A DNA stretch of 17,507 nt from Bacteroidota bacterium (GTDB lineage: Bacteria > Bacteroidota > Bacteroidia > Chitinophagales > Chitinophagaceae), in NCBI GenBank assembly GCA_023436425.1, contig JAEZJD010000038.1, positions 1 to 17,507 on the forward strand. The letters run 5' to 3'. Position 1 is the first letter of the stretch. The number at the start of each line of letters is the position of its first letter. Made by a program: the position numbers and the translations under genes. Under the pieces are notes generated by a model. It did not search any database. It saw only the letters and a list, made by a program, of their open reading frames with translations, and was not told the origin of the DNA. This document shows positions 7,643-15,812 of this stretch, one piece after another.

Positions 7643-8637
7643 TGAGTAATACCCCGTTGCAATCGCAACTCTTTGAAAATATAAAAGCCAAGCTGTTGCC
7701 TAATCGTTCGATGGTGGAGGAAGTTGCTCAGGTGCTCGGCATTACCACAGACAGCGCTTACCGCAGAATCAGGGGGGACAAAACACTAGGCGTGGATGAA
7801 TTGCATGCGCTATGCGTTCACTTTAAAATTTCTCTGGATCATTTGCTCAACCTATCCTCCGACTCGTTTGTTTTCACCGGAAGTTTTGCTGATCCGCAGT
7901 CCTTCAGGTACGATCATTACGTTGCGGGCATTGTGCAGCAATTAAAATATATGTCTTCGTTCAAAGAAAAGGTACTGATCTATCTGGCGAAAGACATTCC
8001 CATGTTTCATCTGTACCATTTCCGTGAAATCACTTCGTTCAAATACTACTTTTGGATGAAGAACATTATGCAATCTCCGGAGTTTGCAAATAAAAAATTC
8101 CGGATTGAAGATTTCCCGGACGAATACTGGGATTTGACACAGTCAGCGTTAAAGTACTACAACGAACTTGACTCTATTGAGCTATGGAACTTTGAAAGCA
8201 TCAACAGCACCATTAGGCAAATCGACTTTTATCGGGACTCGAATATTTTTTCCAACAGCAACGAAGTTGACCGCATTTATGATGCACTGGAAAAACTAAT
8301 TTCCCACTTGGAATTGCAGGCTACAGAAGGGAAAAAATTTTTTGTAGACGAGCCGCAGCGAACAGCACACGGACTTTATTCTATGTACACGAATGAGATT
8401 TTAATTCTTGAGGGAAACATACTTGCTATTTTGGACGGATCCAAAACAGCGTTTCTCATTCACAATGTGCTGAATATCCTTAGAACCAATGATGTGCATT
8501 TCTGCGACAATATGCACCTGCACATTCAAAACCTGATAAAAAAATCAACGCTAATCAGTACCGTGAGTGAAAAAGAGCGTGGTAAATTTTTTAAATCGCT
8601 CCGAAATCGCATCGATCGCCGGCGTAAAAACCCGTAG
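7642..8637 (+). CDS. HTH (XRE/Cro-CI-like) regulator with unassigned C-terminal region, paralog B
   Basis: This 331-residue protein is a paralog of the gene just upstream. Its ATG (7642-7644) shares base 7642 with the preceding TAA. Residue for residue it aligns with paralog A without a single gap: Tyr40 and RRIRG at 40-45, KDIP at 117-120, FWMK at 137-140, SIE at 178-180, NST at 188-190, LQA at 225-227, FC at 287-288 and KFF at 315-317 fall at identical positions in both. By my hand count about 126 of 331 positions are identical. The N-terminal 68 residues are the HTH. The C-terminus is strongly basic (RNRIDRRRKNP), where paralog A is not. Most of the family-wide C-terminal motifs are kept, so both copies look functional. 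The gene ends 60 bases before the DUF4197 gene with no clear terminator between them. Function beyond DNA binding is unknown. Confidence 0.82.
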   Translation: MSNTPLQSQLFENIKAKLLPNRSMVEEVAQVLGITTDSAYRRIRGDKTLGVDELHALCVHFKISLDHLLNLSSDSFVFTGSFADPQSFRYDHYVAGIVQQLKYMSSFKEKVLIYLAKDIPMFHLYHFREITSFKYYFWMKNIMQSPEFANKKFRIEDFPDEYWDLTQSALKYYNELDSIELWNFESINSTIRQIDFYRDSNIFSNSNEVDRIYDALEKLISHLELQATEGKKFFVDEPQRTAHGLYSMYTNEILILEGNILAILDGSKTAFLIHNVLNILRTNDVHFCDNMHLHIQNLIKKSTLISTVSEKERGKFFKSLRNRIDRRRKNP

Positions 8638-8697
8638 GTTCCTTAAAGCTCACCCATTGTGGCCTGCAATTTGAAAGCTGTTTGCTAAACTATTCGT

Positions 8698-9417
8698 ATG
8701 CTGAAACGGTACTTAGTAGTTCTGCTGGCAGTGGTGGTCACAACTTCATCCTGTGATGTGATCTCAAATCTTCCCGCCGGCACCGGATTAGGAACGGTAA
8801 CGCAGGCGGAAGCAGCACAGGCAATTCGCGAAGCGTTGGATCATGGCGTAGGTCGCGGAATTGGCGTGCTCAACAAAACCGATGGATTTTTTGGAAATAA
8901 CGTTTACAAACTTTTTTTGCCGCCTGAAGCCCAGAAGATAGAAAACACTCTCCGCACGGTTGGTATGGGATCTTTGGTAGATAGGGCCATTTTACAAATA
9001 AACCGTGCAGCGGAAGATGCCGTCGGTTATGCAAGACCTATTTTTCTGGATGCCATTCGAGAAATGACGATTGCAGATGCCATCAATATTGTGAAAGGAC
9101 CTCAGGATGCGGCCACACAGTATTTCAGGCAAAAAACTACGGACAAATTAGTTGCGGCGTTTGCGCCCATAATTCAATCTTCCTTGGATAAGTTTAGTGC
9201 AACAAAATATTATGACGATGTGGTGAATGCATACAACGCTTTCCCAACCACAATAAATAAACTCAATCCTGATCTGCCATCCTATGTTGTGGGTAAAGCA
9301 GTAAATGCACTGTTCGACCATATAGCACAAGAGGAGGCTAACATCAGGGCAAACCCTGTAGCACGAACAACCGAGATTTTGAAAAAAGTATTTGGTTGGG
9401 CAGCGGCAAGAATTTGA
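8698..9417 (+). CDS. DUF4197 family lipoprotein
   Basis: This 239-residue protein belongs to the DUF4197 family, which is widespread in Gram-negative bacteria and has no assigned biochemical activity. The N-terminus is a lipoprotein signal: positive MLKR, a hydrophobic run, then TTSSC with the probable lipidated Cys19. Mature residues begin DVISNLPAG. Family landmarks follow: EAAQAIREALDHGVGRGI near 39-56, the short hydrophobic step LFLPPEAQKIENTLR, IQINRAAEDAV-like helices, and FLDAIREMTIADAINIVKG near 118-136. The chain ends in helical segments and FGWAAARI. No catalytic residues are evident. The predicted location is the outer membrane, periplasmic face, as for most Bacteroidota lipoproteins without a surface-export signal. 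It is followed after about 20 bases by a strong bidirectional terminator and is convergent with the peptidase gene. Confidence 0.87.
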   Translation: MLKRYLVVLLAVVVTTSSCDVISNLPAGTGLGTVTQAEAAQAIREALDHGVGRGIGVLNKTDGFFGNNVYKLFLPPEAQKIENTLRTVGMGSLVDRAILQINRAAEDAVGYARPIFLDAIREMTIADAINIVKGPQDAATQYFRQKTTDKLVAAFAPIIQSSLDKFSATKYYDDVVNAYNAFPTTINKLNPDLPSYVVGKAVNALFDHIAQEEANIRANPVARTTEILKKVFGWAAARI

Positions 9418-9436
9418 CCGAAGCAAAGCAGAACAA

Positions 9437-9468
9437 AAGAAAATGCAGCCTAAAGGCTGCATTTTCTT
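9437..9468. terminator. Bidirectional terminator between the DUF4197 and peptidase genes
   Basis: A perfect 14-bp stem (9437-9450 pairing with 9455-9468) with the core ATGCAGCC/GGCTGCAT closes a TAAA tetraloop. A-rich and T-rich arms give a U-tract in either direction, and TTGTTTTT continues on the plus strand. It sits 19 bases after the DUF4197 stop and 34 bases past the peptidase stop, so it can serve both convergent genes. Confidence 0.9.
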
Positions 9469-9502
9469 GTTTTTGGAACAAACTTTACCCAACCTGTCAT
9501 AA

Positions 9503-11719
9503 TCATCTCGCACCCGGAGGGCAGTGTTCCCTTAAAAACTTTATGAAAGTTGCATTCAGGTGTTCGCTTGTGCCCGGTCCTTCAAAAATTCCGTGCGACC
9601 TGTTTGGATATGCCATGAACTGAAACATTTTCTTCTGACGAATCAGTTCATTGATTAGCACTTCAGCATTTTTATAATGCACATTGTCATCGCCTGTTCC
9701 GTGCATATACAAAAGATTCCCTTGCAGATTTTTTGCAAATGTGATTGGCGAAGCCTGCGTGTAATCTGCTGCATTTTCCTGCGGCAAACCCATGTAGCGC
9801 TCAGTGTAGATATTGTCGTAAAAGCGCTGATCTGTGACGGCAGCAACAGCAATGCCCGTTTTGTAGATTTCCGGATATCGAAACAATAAGTTCAATGTCA
9901 TCGCTCCGCCGCCGCTCCATCCATGTACTGCTACGCGGCTGGTGTCGATAAAATTCCATTTTAGAATTTCTTTTGCTGCCATTGCCTGATCGCGGCTGTT
10001 CACAACACCAATTTTTCTGTAAATAGATTTGCGCCATTCCCTTCCCTTTGGCGCCGGAGTGCCGCGGTTATCCATTGTGATGCCGATGTATCCTTCGGGA
10101 ATAAGCTGCGAAATAAAAGGATCAAACGTTGGCAGATCGGTGGCAGTCGTTGCCGCCGGCTCACCATAAACATAAAAGTAAACGGGATACTTTTTATTTG
10201 GATCGAAGTCCTTTGGTTTTGCCATGATGCCGTCCATTTCAATACCATCAACCGTTTTCACCTTGAATTTCTCCAGGTTAAATGTCAGCTGCGGCCCTGT
10301 GAATTTGTCATCAGCAGAAGGGTACACTTTGCTGTGAGCTGGTAGTGAAACGAACCTGATATTGAAGTTTCGTGTAATGCTGGCATTGGTGTGTGTGGCG
10401 TATTTTGCATCGGGCGAAATGCGGTAGTTGTTTGTTCCGTTAAAAACCGCAGGCGTGACTCTTAGAGTGTCAGTATTAGAAAGGTTGATACGATACAAAT
10501 ACTTCTGAGTGGCATCATACGGACTTGCAAAAAAGTAGATATTTCCGGCTGCTGCATCGTAAGCCGCCATGTCCGCGTCGAAGCTGCCCTTGGTAAGCAA
10601 CTGCTCTTTTTTTCCGTCCCGTGAAACTTTGTAGATGTGCATCCATCCATCCTTCTCGCTGCTCCATAAAAAAGAATTGCCGTTTTCCACCCACCGCCAA
10701 GAGGGAACATCATACACGAATGGTTGCACAACATCTATCCAGGCTTCATCTTTATCAGTGTAAATTTTATTTGCTTTACCTGTGGCGGCATTACATAGAT
10801 AAAGATTTGCTTCATTTTGCTTTCTGTTTAATTGCACCACCATTATTTCCTGAGCATTGCCGGCATAATCCATTCTTGGTAGATAATTATTTTCAGGATC
10901 GCCCGGTATTTGCAGCCAACTTGTCTTTTTACTTGTAAGATTAATCACGCCGATTCTAACATCTGAGGGTTTAATCCCTGCCTTTGGATATTCAACAGGA
11001 ATGATGAAAGGATACAACGAATCGGTATTATTGATCATTAGGTGGTATGGCGTTTTAGTTGCATCAACTCTCCAGTATGCGATGGTTTTTCCGTCGGGGC
11101 TCCAGCGAAAGCCATCGCGGCAGCCAAGTTCTTCTTCGTATACCCAGTCGAAAGTGCCATTAATGATTTTATCCGTTCCGTCCTTTGTCAGCTGCGTGAC
11201 CTTTCCCGTTGCAACATCTTCCATATACAAATTGTGCTTGCTTACATACGCTGCACTTTTATTGTCGGGTGAAAACTTGGCAAACATCAGCGATGATGCG
11301 GGAAGACTTTTGCCTAACTGTTTTCCTTTACCTGTTGCTAAGTCGAAATACCAATAATCTCCCCTTGTGTTTGCTCTCCACACCCTTTGTGAATTTGTAT
11401 AGACGAGAATTTTTTTTCTATCTGCACTCCAAACAATTGCCTGCACCGGTGTCTTCATTCCTGACGCTTTAATCTGTTCATCAGAAAGAATCATTTTTTT
11501 GTTGTTCAAATCATCTGCACTAAACAGGTAGATGTTTCCCTTTTCGTTCACCCAAAAATCATGTGAGTTGGGCAGCCATTGCAAACGATTTATAGGAATT
11601 TGTTCTTCGGGAGAATTCACCTCATTGAAAATGGATTGTTGCGGGTTGAACGGTAATGGCTGTGCAAACGCAGCGGCAATTACGAGAAAACTGAAAATGG
11701 ATAGTTGCAATCTTTTCAT
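9503..11719 (-). CDS. Secreted dipeptidyl-peptidase IV family serine peptidase (S9B)
   Basis: This 738-residue periplasmic or surface prolyl dipeptidase removes X-Pro or X-Ala dipeptides from peptide N-termini. I start at ATG 11717-11719 because it gives a signal peptide (MKRLQLSIFSFLVIAAAFAQ, cleavage near Ala19); the 20-residue upstream extension lacks one. Residues about 40-470 form the DPP IV-type beta-propeller, including the substrate-binding Glu motif DWVYEEE at 191-197. The alpha/beta-hydrolase domain holds YVYGEP (517-521; Tyr518 for the oxyanion hole), GWSGGG at 600-605 with the nucleophile Ser602, Asp677 (GTGDDNVH) and His709 (RSHGI). The triad is complete and the length matches the family. 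Bacteroidota often carry several such peptidases for peptide scavenging. A weak TATATTTA element lies upstream on the minus strand (11738-11745). The gene follows uvrB on the same strand across a 268-base gap. Confidence 0.95.
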   Translation of the reverse strand: MKRLQLSIFSFLVIAAAFAQPLPFNPQQSIFNEVNSPEEQIPINRLQWLPNSHDFWVNEKGNIYLFSADDLNNKKMILSDEQIKASGMKTPVQAIVWSADRKKILVYTNSQRVWRANTRGDYWYFDLATGKGKQLGKSLPASSLMFAKFSPDNKSAAYVSKHNLYMEDVATGKVTQLTKDGTDKIINGTFDWVYEEELGCRDGFRWSPDGKTIAYWRVDATKTPYHLMINNTDSLYPFIIPVEYPKAGIKPSDVRIGVINLTSKKTSWLQIPGDPENNYLPRMDYAGNAQEIMVVQLNRKQNEANLYLCNAATGKANKIYTDKDEAWIDVVQPFVYDVPSWRWVENGNSFLWSSEKDGWMHIYKVSRDGKKEQLLTKGSFDADMAAYDAAAGNIYFFASPYDATQKYLYRINLSNTDTLRVTPAVFNGTNNYRISPDAKYATHTNASITRNFNIRFVSLPAHSKVYPSADDKFTGPQLTFNLEKFKVKTVDGIEMDGIMAKPKDFDPNKKYPVYFYVYGEPAATTATDLPTFDPFISQLIPEGYIGITMDNRGTPAPKGREWRKSIYRKIGVVNSRDQAMAAKEILKWNFIDTSRVAVHGWSGGGAMTLNLLFRYPEIYKTGIAVAAVTDQRFYDNIYTERYMGLPQENAADYTQASPITFAKNLQGNLLYMHGTGDDNVHYKNAEVLINELIRQKKMFQFMAYPNRSHGIFEGPGTSEHLNATFIKFLREHCPPGAR

Positions 11720-11737
11720 AAGTGAGTTATTCAGTAA

Positions 11738-11745
11738 TAAATATA
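11738..11745 (-). promoter_or_regulatory. Possible -7 element for the peptidase gene
   Basis: On the minus strand this reads TATATTTA, one base short of TAnnTTTG and identical to the element proposed for recA. It lies 18 bases before the peptidase ATG. No good TTG -33 sequence is at the right distance, so support is weak. Confidence 0.35.
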
Positions 11746-11874
11746 AGTTGTAATTCAGGCGACACGAGTTACTTTTCAAAGTCTTCTTTTCTTAAGCCGC
11801 TCTGAAGGACAATTGAGGTTCTAAATTTTGCAGTGCTTCTTCTTTTGTTTCCAAAGCTGAAAACATTTACATTC

Positions 11875-11897
11875 AAGCATTGAGCGACGAAATGCTT
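11875..11897. repeat. Inverted repeat in the uvrB-peptidase gap
   Basis: AAGCATT (11875-11881) and AATGCTT (11891-11897) form a 7-bp stem around a 9-base loop. It lies about 90 bases beyond the uvrB stop, without a proper U-tract on either strand. It might be a weak hairpin in the uvrB 3' region. I see no convincing gene in this 268-base gap. Confidence 0.3.
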
Positions 11898-11987
11898 TCG
11901 CTCCCGCCAAACAACGTTTTTTAGATGGAATGGCATGTAATCAAATTTAAAAGGTTGTAGGAAGAGGAAAGAATCCATCAACGCGTA

Positions 11988-14018
11988 TTATTTCTTCATT
12001 AGTTCAAGTCGTTTCTGCATGGCAAACATTTCATCGCGTAAGCGGGCTGCCTCCATAAAGTCCATGTCTCTTGCAGCTTTCTCCATTTGCTTTTTCGTTT
12101 TGCCAATTGCTTTTTCTAACTGAGGTATCGTATTGTAATCAGCTTCATCTTCGGCAGCAATGGTTGTAATTTCGTCCACCGCATACGGTGAATCCGGATC
12201 GTAACCTTTAATGTCCAGCACAGAAGTTTGTGCCATTATCTGTTGTTTAGACTTGGTAACTGTTCGTGGCGTAATACCGTTTGCGACATTGTATGCTAAC
12301 TGCTTTTCGCGACGGCGGTCGGTTTCGTCCATCGTTCGCTGCATGCTATCGGTGATTGTGTCAGCGTAGAAGATTACAAGACCATCAACATTTCTCGCAG
12401 CTCTTCCAGCCGTTTGGATTAGCGCACGCTCATTGCGTAAAAAACCTTCTTTATCCGCATCAAGGATGGCAACGAGTGACACTTCCGGCAAATCCAAGCC
12501 TTCCCGCAGCAAATTAACACCCACCAAAACATCGATTTTGCCAAGCCGTAAATCCCTTAAAATTTCCACCCGCTCAAGTGTATCCACATCGCTGTGAATG
12601 TATTTTGAATTGATGTCGATTCTTTTCAGGTACTTGTCCATTTCTTCCGCCATTCTTTTTGTAAGCGTTGTCACAAGCACCCTATCGCCTTTCTTTACAC
12701 GTTTGTCAATTTCGTCCAGCAGGTCATCAATCTGGTTCACGCTCGGGCGAACTTCAATCGGCGGCTCCAGCAGGCCAGTAGGGCGAACAACCTGCTCCAC
12801 AACAACACCACCGGTTTGTTCCAATTCATAATCGCCAGGTGTGGCACTTACGTAAATAAGCTGATTCATGAGGTTTTCAAATTCATGAAAGTTCAACGGT
12901 CTGTTATCCAATGCCGATGGCAATCTGAATCCATAATCAACCAAAACGATTTTCCGACTTCTATCGCCGCCATACATGCCACTCACCTGCGGAATTGTCT
13001 GGTGGCTTTCATCGATCACACACAAAAAATCTTTGGGAAAATAATCGAGTAAACAGAATGGTCGTGTGCCCGGATGTCGGCGATCAAAAAACCGGGAATA
13101 GTTTTCGATTCCGTTGCAAAATCCCAGCTCTCGAATCATTTCCAAGTCATACTCCACCCGTTCTTTTAGGCGCTGCGCTTCGATGTATTTACCGACACCC
13201 TTGAAATAATCCACCTGCGCCTGCATCTCATCCTGAATTTCATAGATCACATTTTGAATTTGATCCTTAGGCGCCACATAAAGATTTGCAGGGAAAATAG
13301 CAGCATCATGCAGTCTGCTAATCCTTTTGCCCGAATCCTTTTCAATACTTTCGATCTCTTCTACTTCGTCGCCAAAAAAAGTTACGCGATAGCCGTGGTC
13401 CACATAAGGTAAATTAATGTCCACAGTATCTCCTTTCACCCGAAAAGTGCCGCGGGTAAATTCAATAGACGTTCTGTTGTATAGAGAGTTCACCAGCGAA
13501 TGCAGAAAGCCTTGCCGTGAAACCTGTTGCCCTTTGGAAATTCGAATAATTCCGCTTTCAAAATCAGCAGGGTTTCCAATACCATAAATGCAACTGACGC
13601 TTGCAACTACAATAATGTCTCTTCTGCCGGATAGCAAGCTTGTGGTTGCCCGCAGGCGAAGTTTATCCAGTTCTTCGTTGATGTTCAAATCTTTTTCGAT
13701 ATACGTGTCGCTCACCGGCATGTACGCTTCGGGCTGATAATAGTCGTAATACGAAACAAAATATTCCACAGCATTGTCGGGGAAGAACTGCCTGAACTCG
13801 CCATAAAGCTGCGCTACCAAAGTCTTATTGTGAGTGAGTACGAGGGTTGGACGCTGCACGTTTTGAATAACATTGGCAATGGTGAAAGTCTTTCCCGATC
13901 CGGTGACGCCAAGCAACACCTGATGCTTGTCTCCACGCAAAACTCCATCCGTCAGCTCTTTAATAGCAGAAGGCTGATCGCCGGAAGGTGAATAAGGAGC
14001 CTGTAAATCGAAGGGCAT
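11988..14018 (-). CDS. uvrB: Excinuclease ABC subunit B
   Basis: UvrB is the DNA-damage-verification helicase of nucleotide excision repair. It is loaded by UvrA and recruits UvrC for incision. The 676-residue chain is full length. Walker A is GVTGSGKT at 37-44. The strand-separating beta-hairpin rich in Tyr is at about 86-100 (YFVSYYDYYQPEAYM). The DESH Walker B box is at 336-339, followed by YVSATPGDYE near 389, motif V GVNLLREGLDLPEV near 500, and motif VI QTAGRAAR at 535-542. The C-terminal UVR coiled coil that contacts UvrC spans about 632-675 (DFMEAARLRDEM). The start MPFDLQAPYSPSGDQPSAI fits the family's N-terminus. A perfect TAAATTTG -7 element ends only 5 bases before the ATG, so the mRNA may be leaderless. 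The gene is divergent from the small lysine-rich protein gene. Confidence 0.98.
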   Translation of the reverse strand: MPFDLQAPYSPSGDQPSAIKELTDGVLRGDKHQVLLGVTGSGKTFTIANVIQNVQRPTLVLTHNKTLVAQLYGEFRQFFPDNAVEYFVSYYDYYQPEAYMPVSDTYIEKDLNINEELDKLRLRATTSLLSGRRDIIVVASVSCIYGIGNPADFESGIIRISKGQQVSRQGFLHSLVNSLYNRTSIEFTRGTFRVKGDTVDINLPYVDHGYRVTFFGDEVEEIESIEKDSGKRISRLHDAAIFPANLYVAPKDQIQNVIYEIQDEMQAQVDYFKGVGKYIEAQRLKERVEYDLEMIRELGFCNGIENYSRFFDRRHPGTRPFCLLDYFPKDFLCVIDESHQTIPQVSGMYGGDRSRKIVLVDYGFRLPSALDNRPLNFHEFENLMNQLIYVSATPGDYELEQTGGVVVEQVVRPTGLLEPPIEVRPSVNQIDDLLDEIDKRVKKGDRVLVTTLTKRMAEEMDKYLKRIDINSKYIHSDVDTLERVEILRDLRLGKIDVLVGVNLLREGLDLPEVSLVAILDADKEGFLRNERALIQTAGRAARNVDGLVIFYADTITDSMQRTMDETDRRREKQLAYNVANGITPRTVTKSKQQIMAQTSVLDIKGYDPDSPYAVDEITTIAAEDEADYNTIPQLEKAIGKTKKQMEKAARDMDFMEAARLRDEMFAMQKRLELMKK

Positions 14019-14023
14019 TATTG

Positions 14024-14031
14024 CAAATTTA
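14024..14031 (-). promoter_or_regulatory. -7 element for uvrB, nearly abutting the start codon
   Basis: On the minus strand this reads TAAATTTG (with the following base TAAATTTGC, the same 9-mer as at lysS). Only CAATA separates it from the uvrB ATG. With the normal few-base distance from -7 element to transcription start, the transcript would begin at or within about 3 bases of the ATG. Confidence 0.55.
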
Positions 14032-14176
14032 GTTGAAGCTTAACGTTGATGAAATCTGACGGTGTTAATAATGGATTTGCTGCTTAAAGCGAGTGTTTCT
14101 CGGGATTTCCGGAGGGATTTATTCTACAAAACCACTATTTGGCAAACCCTTTGTTTTACTAAGTACATCAGGTAAT

Positions 14177-14184
14177 TACTTGTG
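14177..14184 (+). promoter_or_regulatory. Possible -7 element for the lysine-rich protein gene
   Basis: TACTTGTG differs from TAnnTTTG at one defined base. A TTG at 14151-14153 lies 23 bases upstream, at the outer limit of normal spacing. It ends 16 bases before ATG 14201, the same spacing as the better promoter of the DUF4920 gene. Confidence 0.4.
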
Positions 14185-14200
14185 TAAATGAGAAGTGTGT

Positions 14201-14599
14201 ATGAAAAAAGTAATTGTGCTTTCAGCAGTTGTGTTTTTCGCTTTTGCCGCCACGGCGCAGGAGCATCGTGGTAATGAAGTGGCAGGAGAAGAGGAACAGG
14301 TGAGTGAAATTGTTAGTAGTAGTGCTGGCACTTCTTCGAAAAAGGCGGAAAAGGTTTCTGCAAAGACGAAGAAGGATATAAAAAGCAAAAACGCAACTAT
14401 TGCAAAGCAGAAGAAAAAATTGTCGAACGCGAATAGTTTAGAAGGAACAGTGACATTGGCGAGTGAGAACGACTATTCGGCTAAGGCAAAATCCAGATTT
14501 GAGACAATGCTGGAAAAGCGGATCATGATTGACAAGGAGTTTAAAGGAAATGATGGTGGATTGACTCCGCAGAAAGCAAAGGCATCAAAGTCTCATTAG
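14201..14599 (+). CDS. Small secreted lysine-rich protein of unknown function
   Basis: I do not recognise this 132-residue protein. I start it at ATG 14201 rather than the in-frame GTG two codons earlier. Residues 1-20 are a clear signal peptide (MKKVIVLSAVVFFAFAATAQ, cut after Ala19 or Gln20), so the protein is exported. The mature part is low in complexity: an acidic stretch at about 25-37 (EVAGEEEQVSE), a Ser/Thr patch, then a strongly basic segment at 47-73 in which 12 of 27 residues are lysine. A more ordinary amphipathic region at 92-116 (YSAKAKSRFETMLEKRIM) may form a helix. There is no cysteine and no membrane span after the signal. A strong terminator follows directly. It is flanked by divergent uvrB and convergent recA, but export argues against a DNA-repair role. 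The signal peptide and good expression signals suggest a real gene. Confidence 0.72.
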   Translation: MKKVIVLSAVVFFAFAATAQEHRGNEVAGEEEQVSEIVSSSAGTSSKKAEKVSAKTKKDIKSKNATIAKQKKKLSNANSLEGTVTLASENDYSAKAKSRFETMLEKRIMIDKEFKGNDGGLTPQKAKASKSH

Positions 14600-14606
14600 T
14601 GAAGCA

Positions 14607-14632
14607 AAAAACCTCCCGATTGGGAGGTTTTT
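14607..14632. terminator. Bidirectional terminator between the lysine-rich protein gene and recA
   Basis: An 11-bp perfect stem (14607-14617 with 14622-14632; core CCTCCC/GGGAGG) with loop GATT is flanked by A- and T-runs. It begins 7 bases after the plus-strand stop and ends 1 base before the recA stop codon, so it can end transcription from both sides. Confidence 0.92.
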
Positions 14633-14633
14633 C

Positions 14634-15635
14634 TTATGCTGTTTGAAGTTCATTAATCTTGTTTCGAATTTTTCCCTCCAGCTCGTTCATCAGTTCAGGA
14701 TTATCGTGCAGCAGTTGCTTTACTGCCTCCCGACCTTGACCCAATTTGTTGGTGTCGTAACTAAACCAACTTCCGCTTTTTTGTATGATTCCCATCTCCA
14801 CACCCATGTCGATAATTTCTCCCACTTTCGAAATTCCTTCTCCAAACACGATATCGAATTCTGCGTTCCGGAAAGGTGGAGCAACTTTGTTTTTTACCAC
14901 TTTGACTTTTACGCGATTTCCTATTGCATCGTCACCATCTTTTATCTGGCTCATGCGGCGAATATCCAAACGCACAGATGCATAAAACTTCAGAGCATTA
15001 CCCCCTGTTGTCGTTTCGGGATTACCGAACATAACGCCAATTTTTTCGCGCAACTGATTGATAAAAATACAAATGGTGTTCGTTTTCGAAATGGTTGCAG
15101 TAAGCTTGCGCAGCGCCTGCGACATGAGGCGTGCCTGCAATCCCATCTTGCTGTCACCCATTTCTCCTTCCAGTTCTCCCTTTGGCACAAGTGCCGCAAC
15201 GGAATCAATCACTACCACGTCAAGCGCACCGGAAAGGATTAAACGATCTGCAATTTCCAATGCCTGCTCTCCGTAGTCCGGTTGAGAAATAAGAAGATTA
15301 TCAATATCAACACCTAATTTTTGCGCATAAGCGCTGTCGAAAGCATGTTCCGCATCTATGATGGCGCACATTCCGCCTTTCTTTTGTGCTTCTGCAATTA
15401 CATGAGTTGCCACGGTAGTTTTACCGGAGCTTTCAGGTCCATAAATTTCAATTACCCGGCCACGCGGCAAACCGCCTACACCCAGTGCAGCATCAAGCCC
15501 AATTGAACCTGTGGAAACAACTTCCATCGGCTCCTGCGAACGTTCGTTCATCATCATCACACTGCCCTTACCGAAGTCTTTATCAATTTTGTCTATCGTA
15601 AGTTTCAGCGCTTTTAATTTTTCAGCATTTGACAT
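14634..15635 (-). CDS. recA: Recombinase RecA
   Basis: RecA forms filaments on single-stranded DNA, catalyses homologous pairing and strand exchange, and promotes LexA-type cleavage where an SOS response exists. The 333-residue chain has the normal core. Walker A GPESSGKT is at 66-73, the catalytic Glu96 is in DAEHAFD, Walker B VVIDS is at 141-145, and [10 protein letters not shown] at 191-200 leads into the DNA-binding loop L2 ([11 protein letters not shown], about 202-212). The C-terminal domain ends at ELQTA without the long acidic tail found in some species. Start ATG 15633-15635 gives [25 protein letters not shown], standard for the family. A TTG-N21-TATATTTA promoter lies upstream. I found no recognisable LexA box. 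It is divergent from the DUF4920 gene. Confidence 0.98.
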   Translation of the reverse strand: MSNAEKLKALKLTIDKIDKDFGKGSVMMMNERSQEPMEVVSTGSIGLDAALGVGGLPRGRVIEIYGPESSGKTTVATHVIAEAQKKGGMCAIIDAEHAFDSAYAQKLGVDIDNLLISQPDYGEQALEIADRLILSGALDVVVIDSVAALVPKGELEGEMGDSKMGLQARLMSQALRKLTATISKTNTICIFINQLREKIGVMFGNPETTTGGNALKFYASVRLDIRRMSQIKDGDDAIGNRVKVKVVKNKVAPPFRNAEFDIVFGEGISKVGEIIDMGVEMGIIQKSGSWFSYDTNKLGQGREAVKQLLHDNPELMNELEGKIRNKINELQTA

Positions 15636-15669
15636 ATTTGTTACTTGAAATAGTGATTAGAATGGTGGT

Positions 15670-15701
15670 TAAATATAGTTTTTAATTGAGTAGTTGAGCA
15701 A
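15670..15701 (-). promoter_or_regulatory. Putative recA promoter
   Basis: On the minus strand TTG (15699-15701) is separated by 21 bases from TATATTTA (15670-15677), close to the Bacteroidota TTG-N(17-23)-TAnnTTTG pattern with one mismatch in the last base. It predicts a leader of about 28 bases before the recA ATG. Confidence 0.5.
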
Positions 15702-15721
15702 AAAATTAGATCAGTCGTAAA

Positions 15722-15736
15722 GCTAAGGCATTTAGC
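15722..15736. repeat. Short dyad GCTAA-N5-TTAGC upstream of recA
   Basis: Perfect 5-bp arms flank GGCAT. It lies about 20 bases upstream of the recA -33 element, a place where a regulator could bind, but the arms are short and chance is a fair explanation. Confidence 0.25.
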
Positions 15737-15812
15737 AAAATAACGTTGTTTTTAAAGTATTGCGCAAACTTAAAACCCCTGATTGCAGCCTATTTGTGAT
15801 TTGAACAACAAA

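Noticed and set aside
11875..11897. AAGCATT/AATGCTT hairpin as the uvrB terminator
   Set aside because: The stem is short and AT-rich, has no U-tract in the uvrB direction and lies about 90 bases past the stop. I list it only as a repeat.
11769..11981. 70-codon minus-strand frame between uvrB and the peptidase gene
   Set aside because: It has no recognisable motif, an odd composition and no promoter-like sequence. It looks like open frame by chance in an intergenic gap.
14643..15242. 199-codon plus-strand frame opposite recA
   Set aside because: It is antisense to the conserved recA core. Its length is explained by codon bias in recA, not by a second gene.
15636..15740. Possible LexA/SOS box upstream of recA
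   Set aside because: I looked for a LexA-type dyad near the promoter and saw only GCTAA-N5-TTAGC, which fits no LexA consensus I know and lies upstream of the -33 element.
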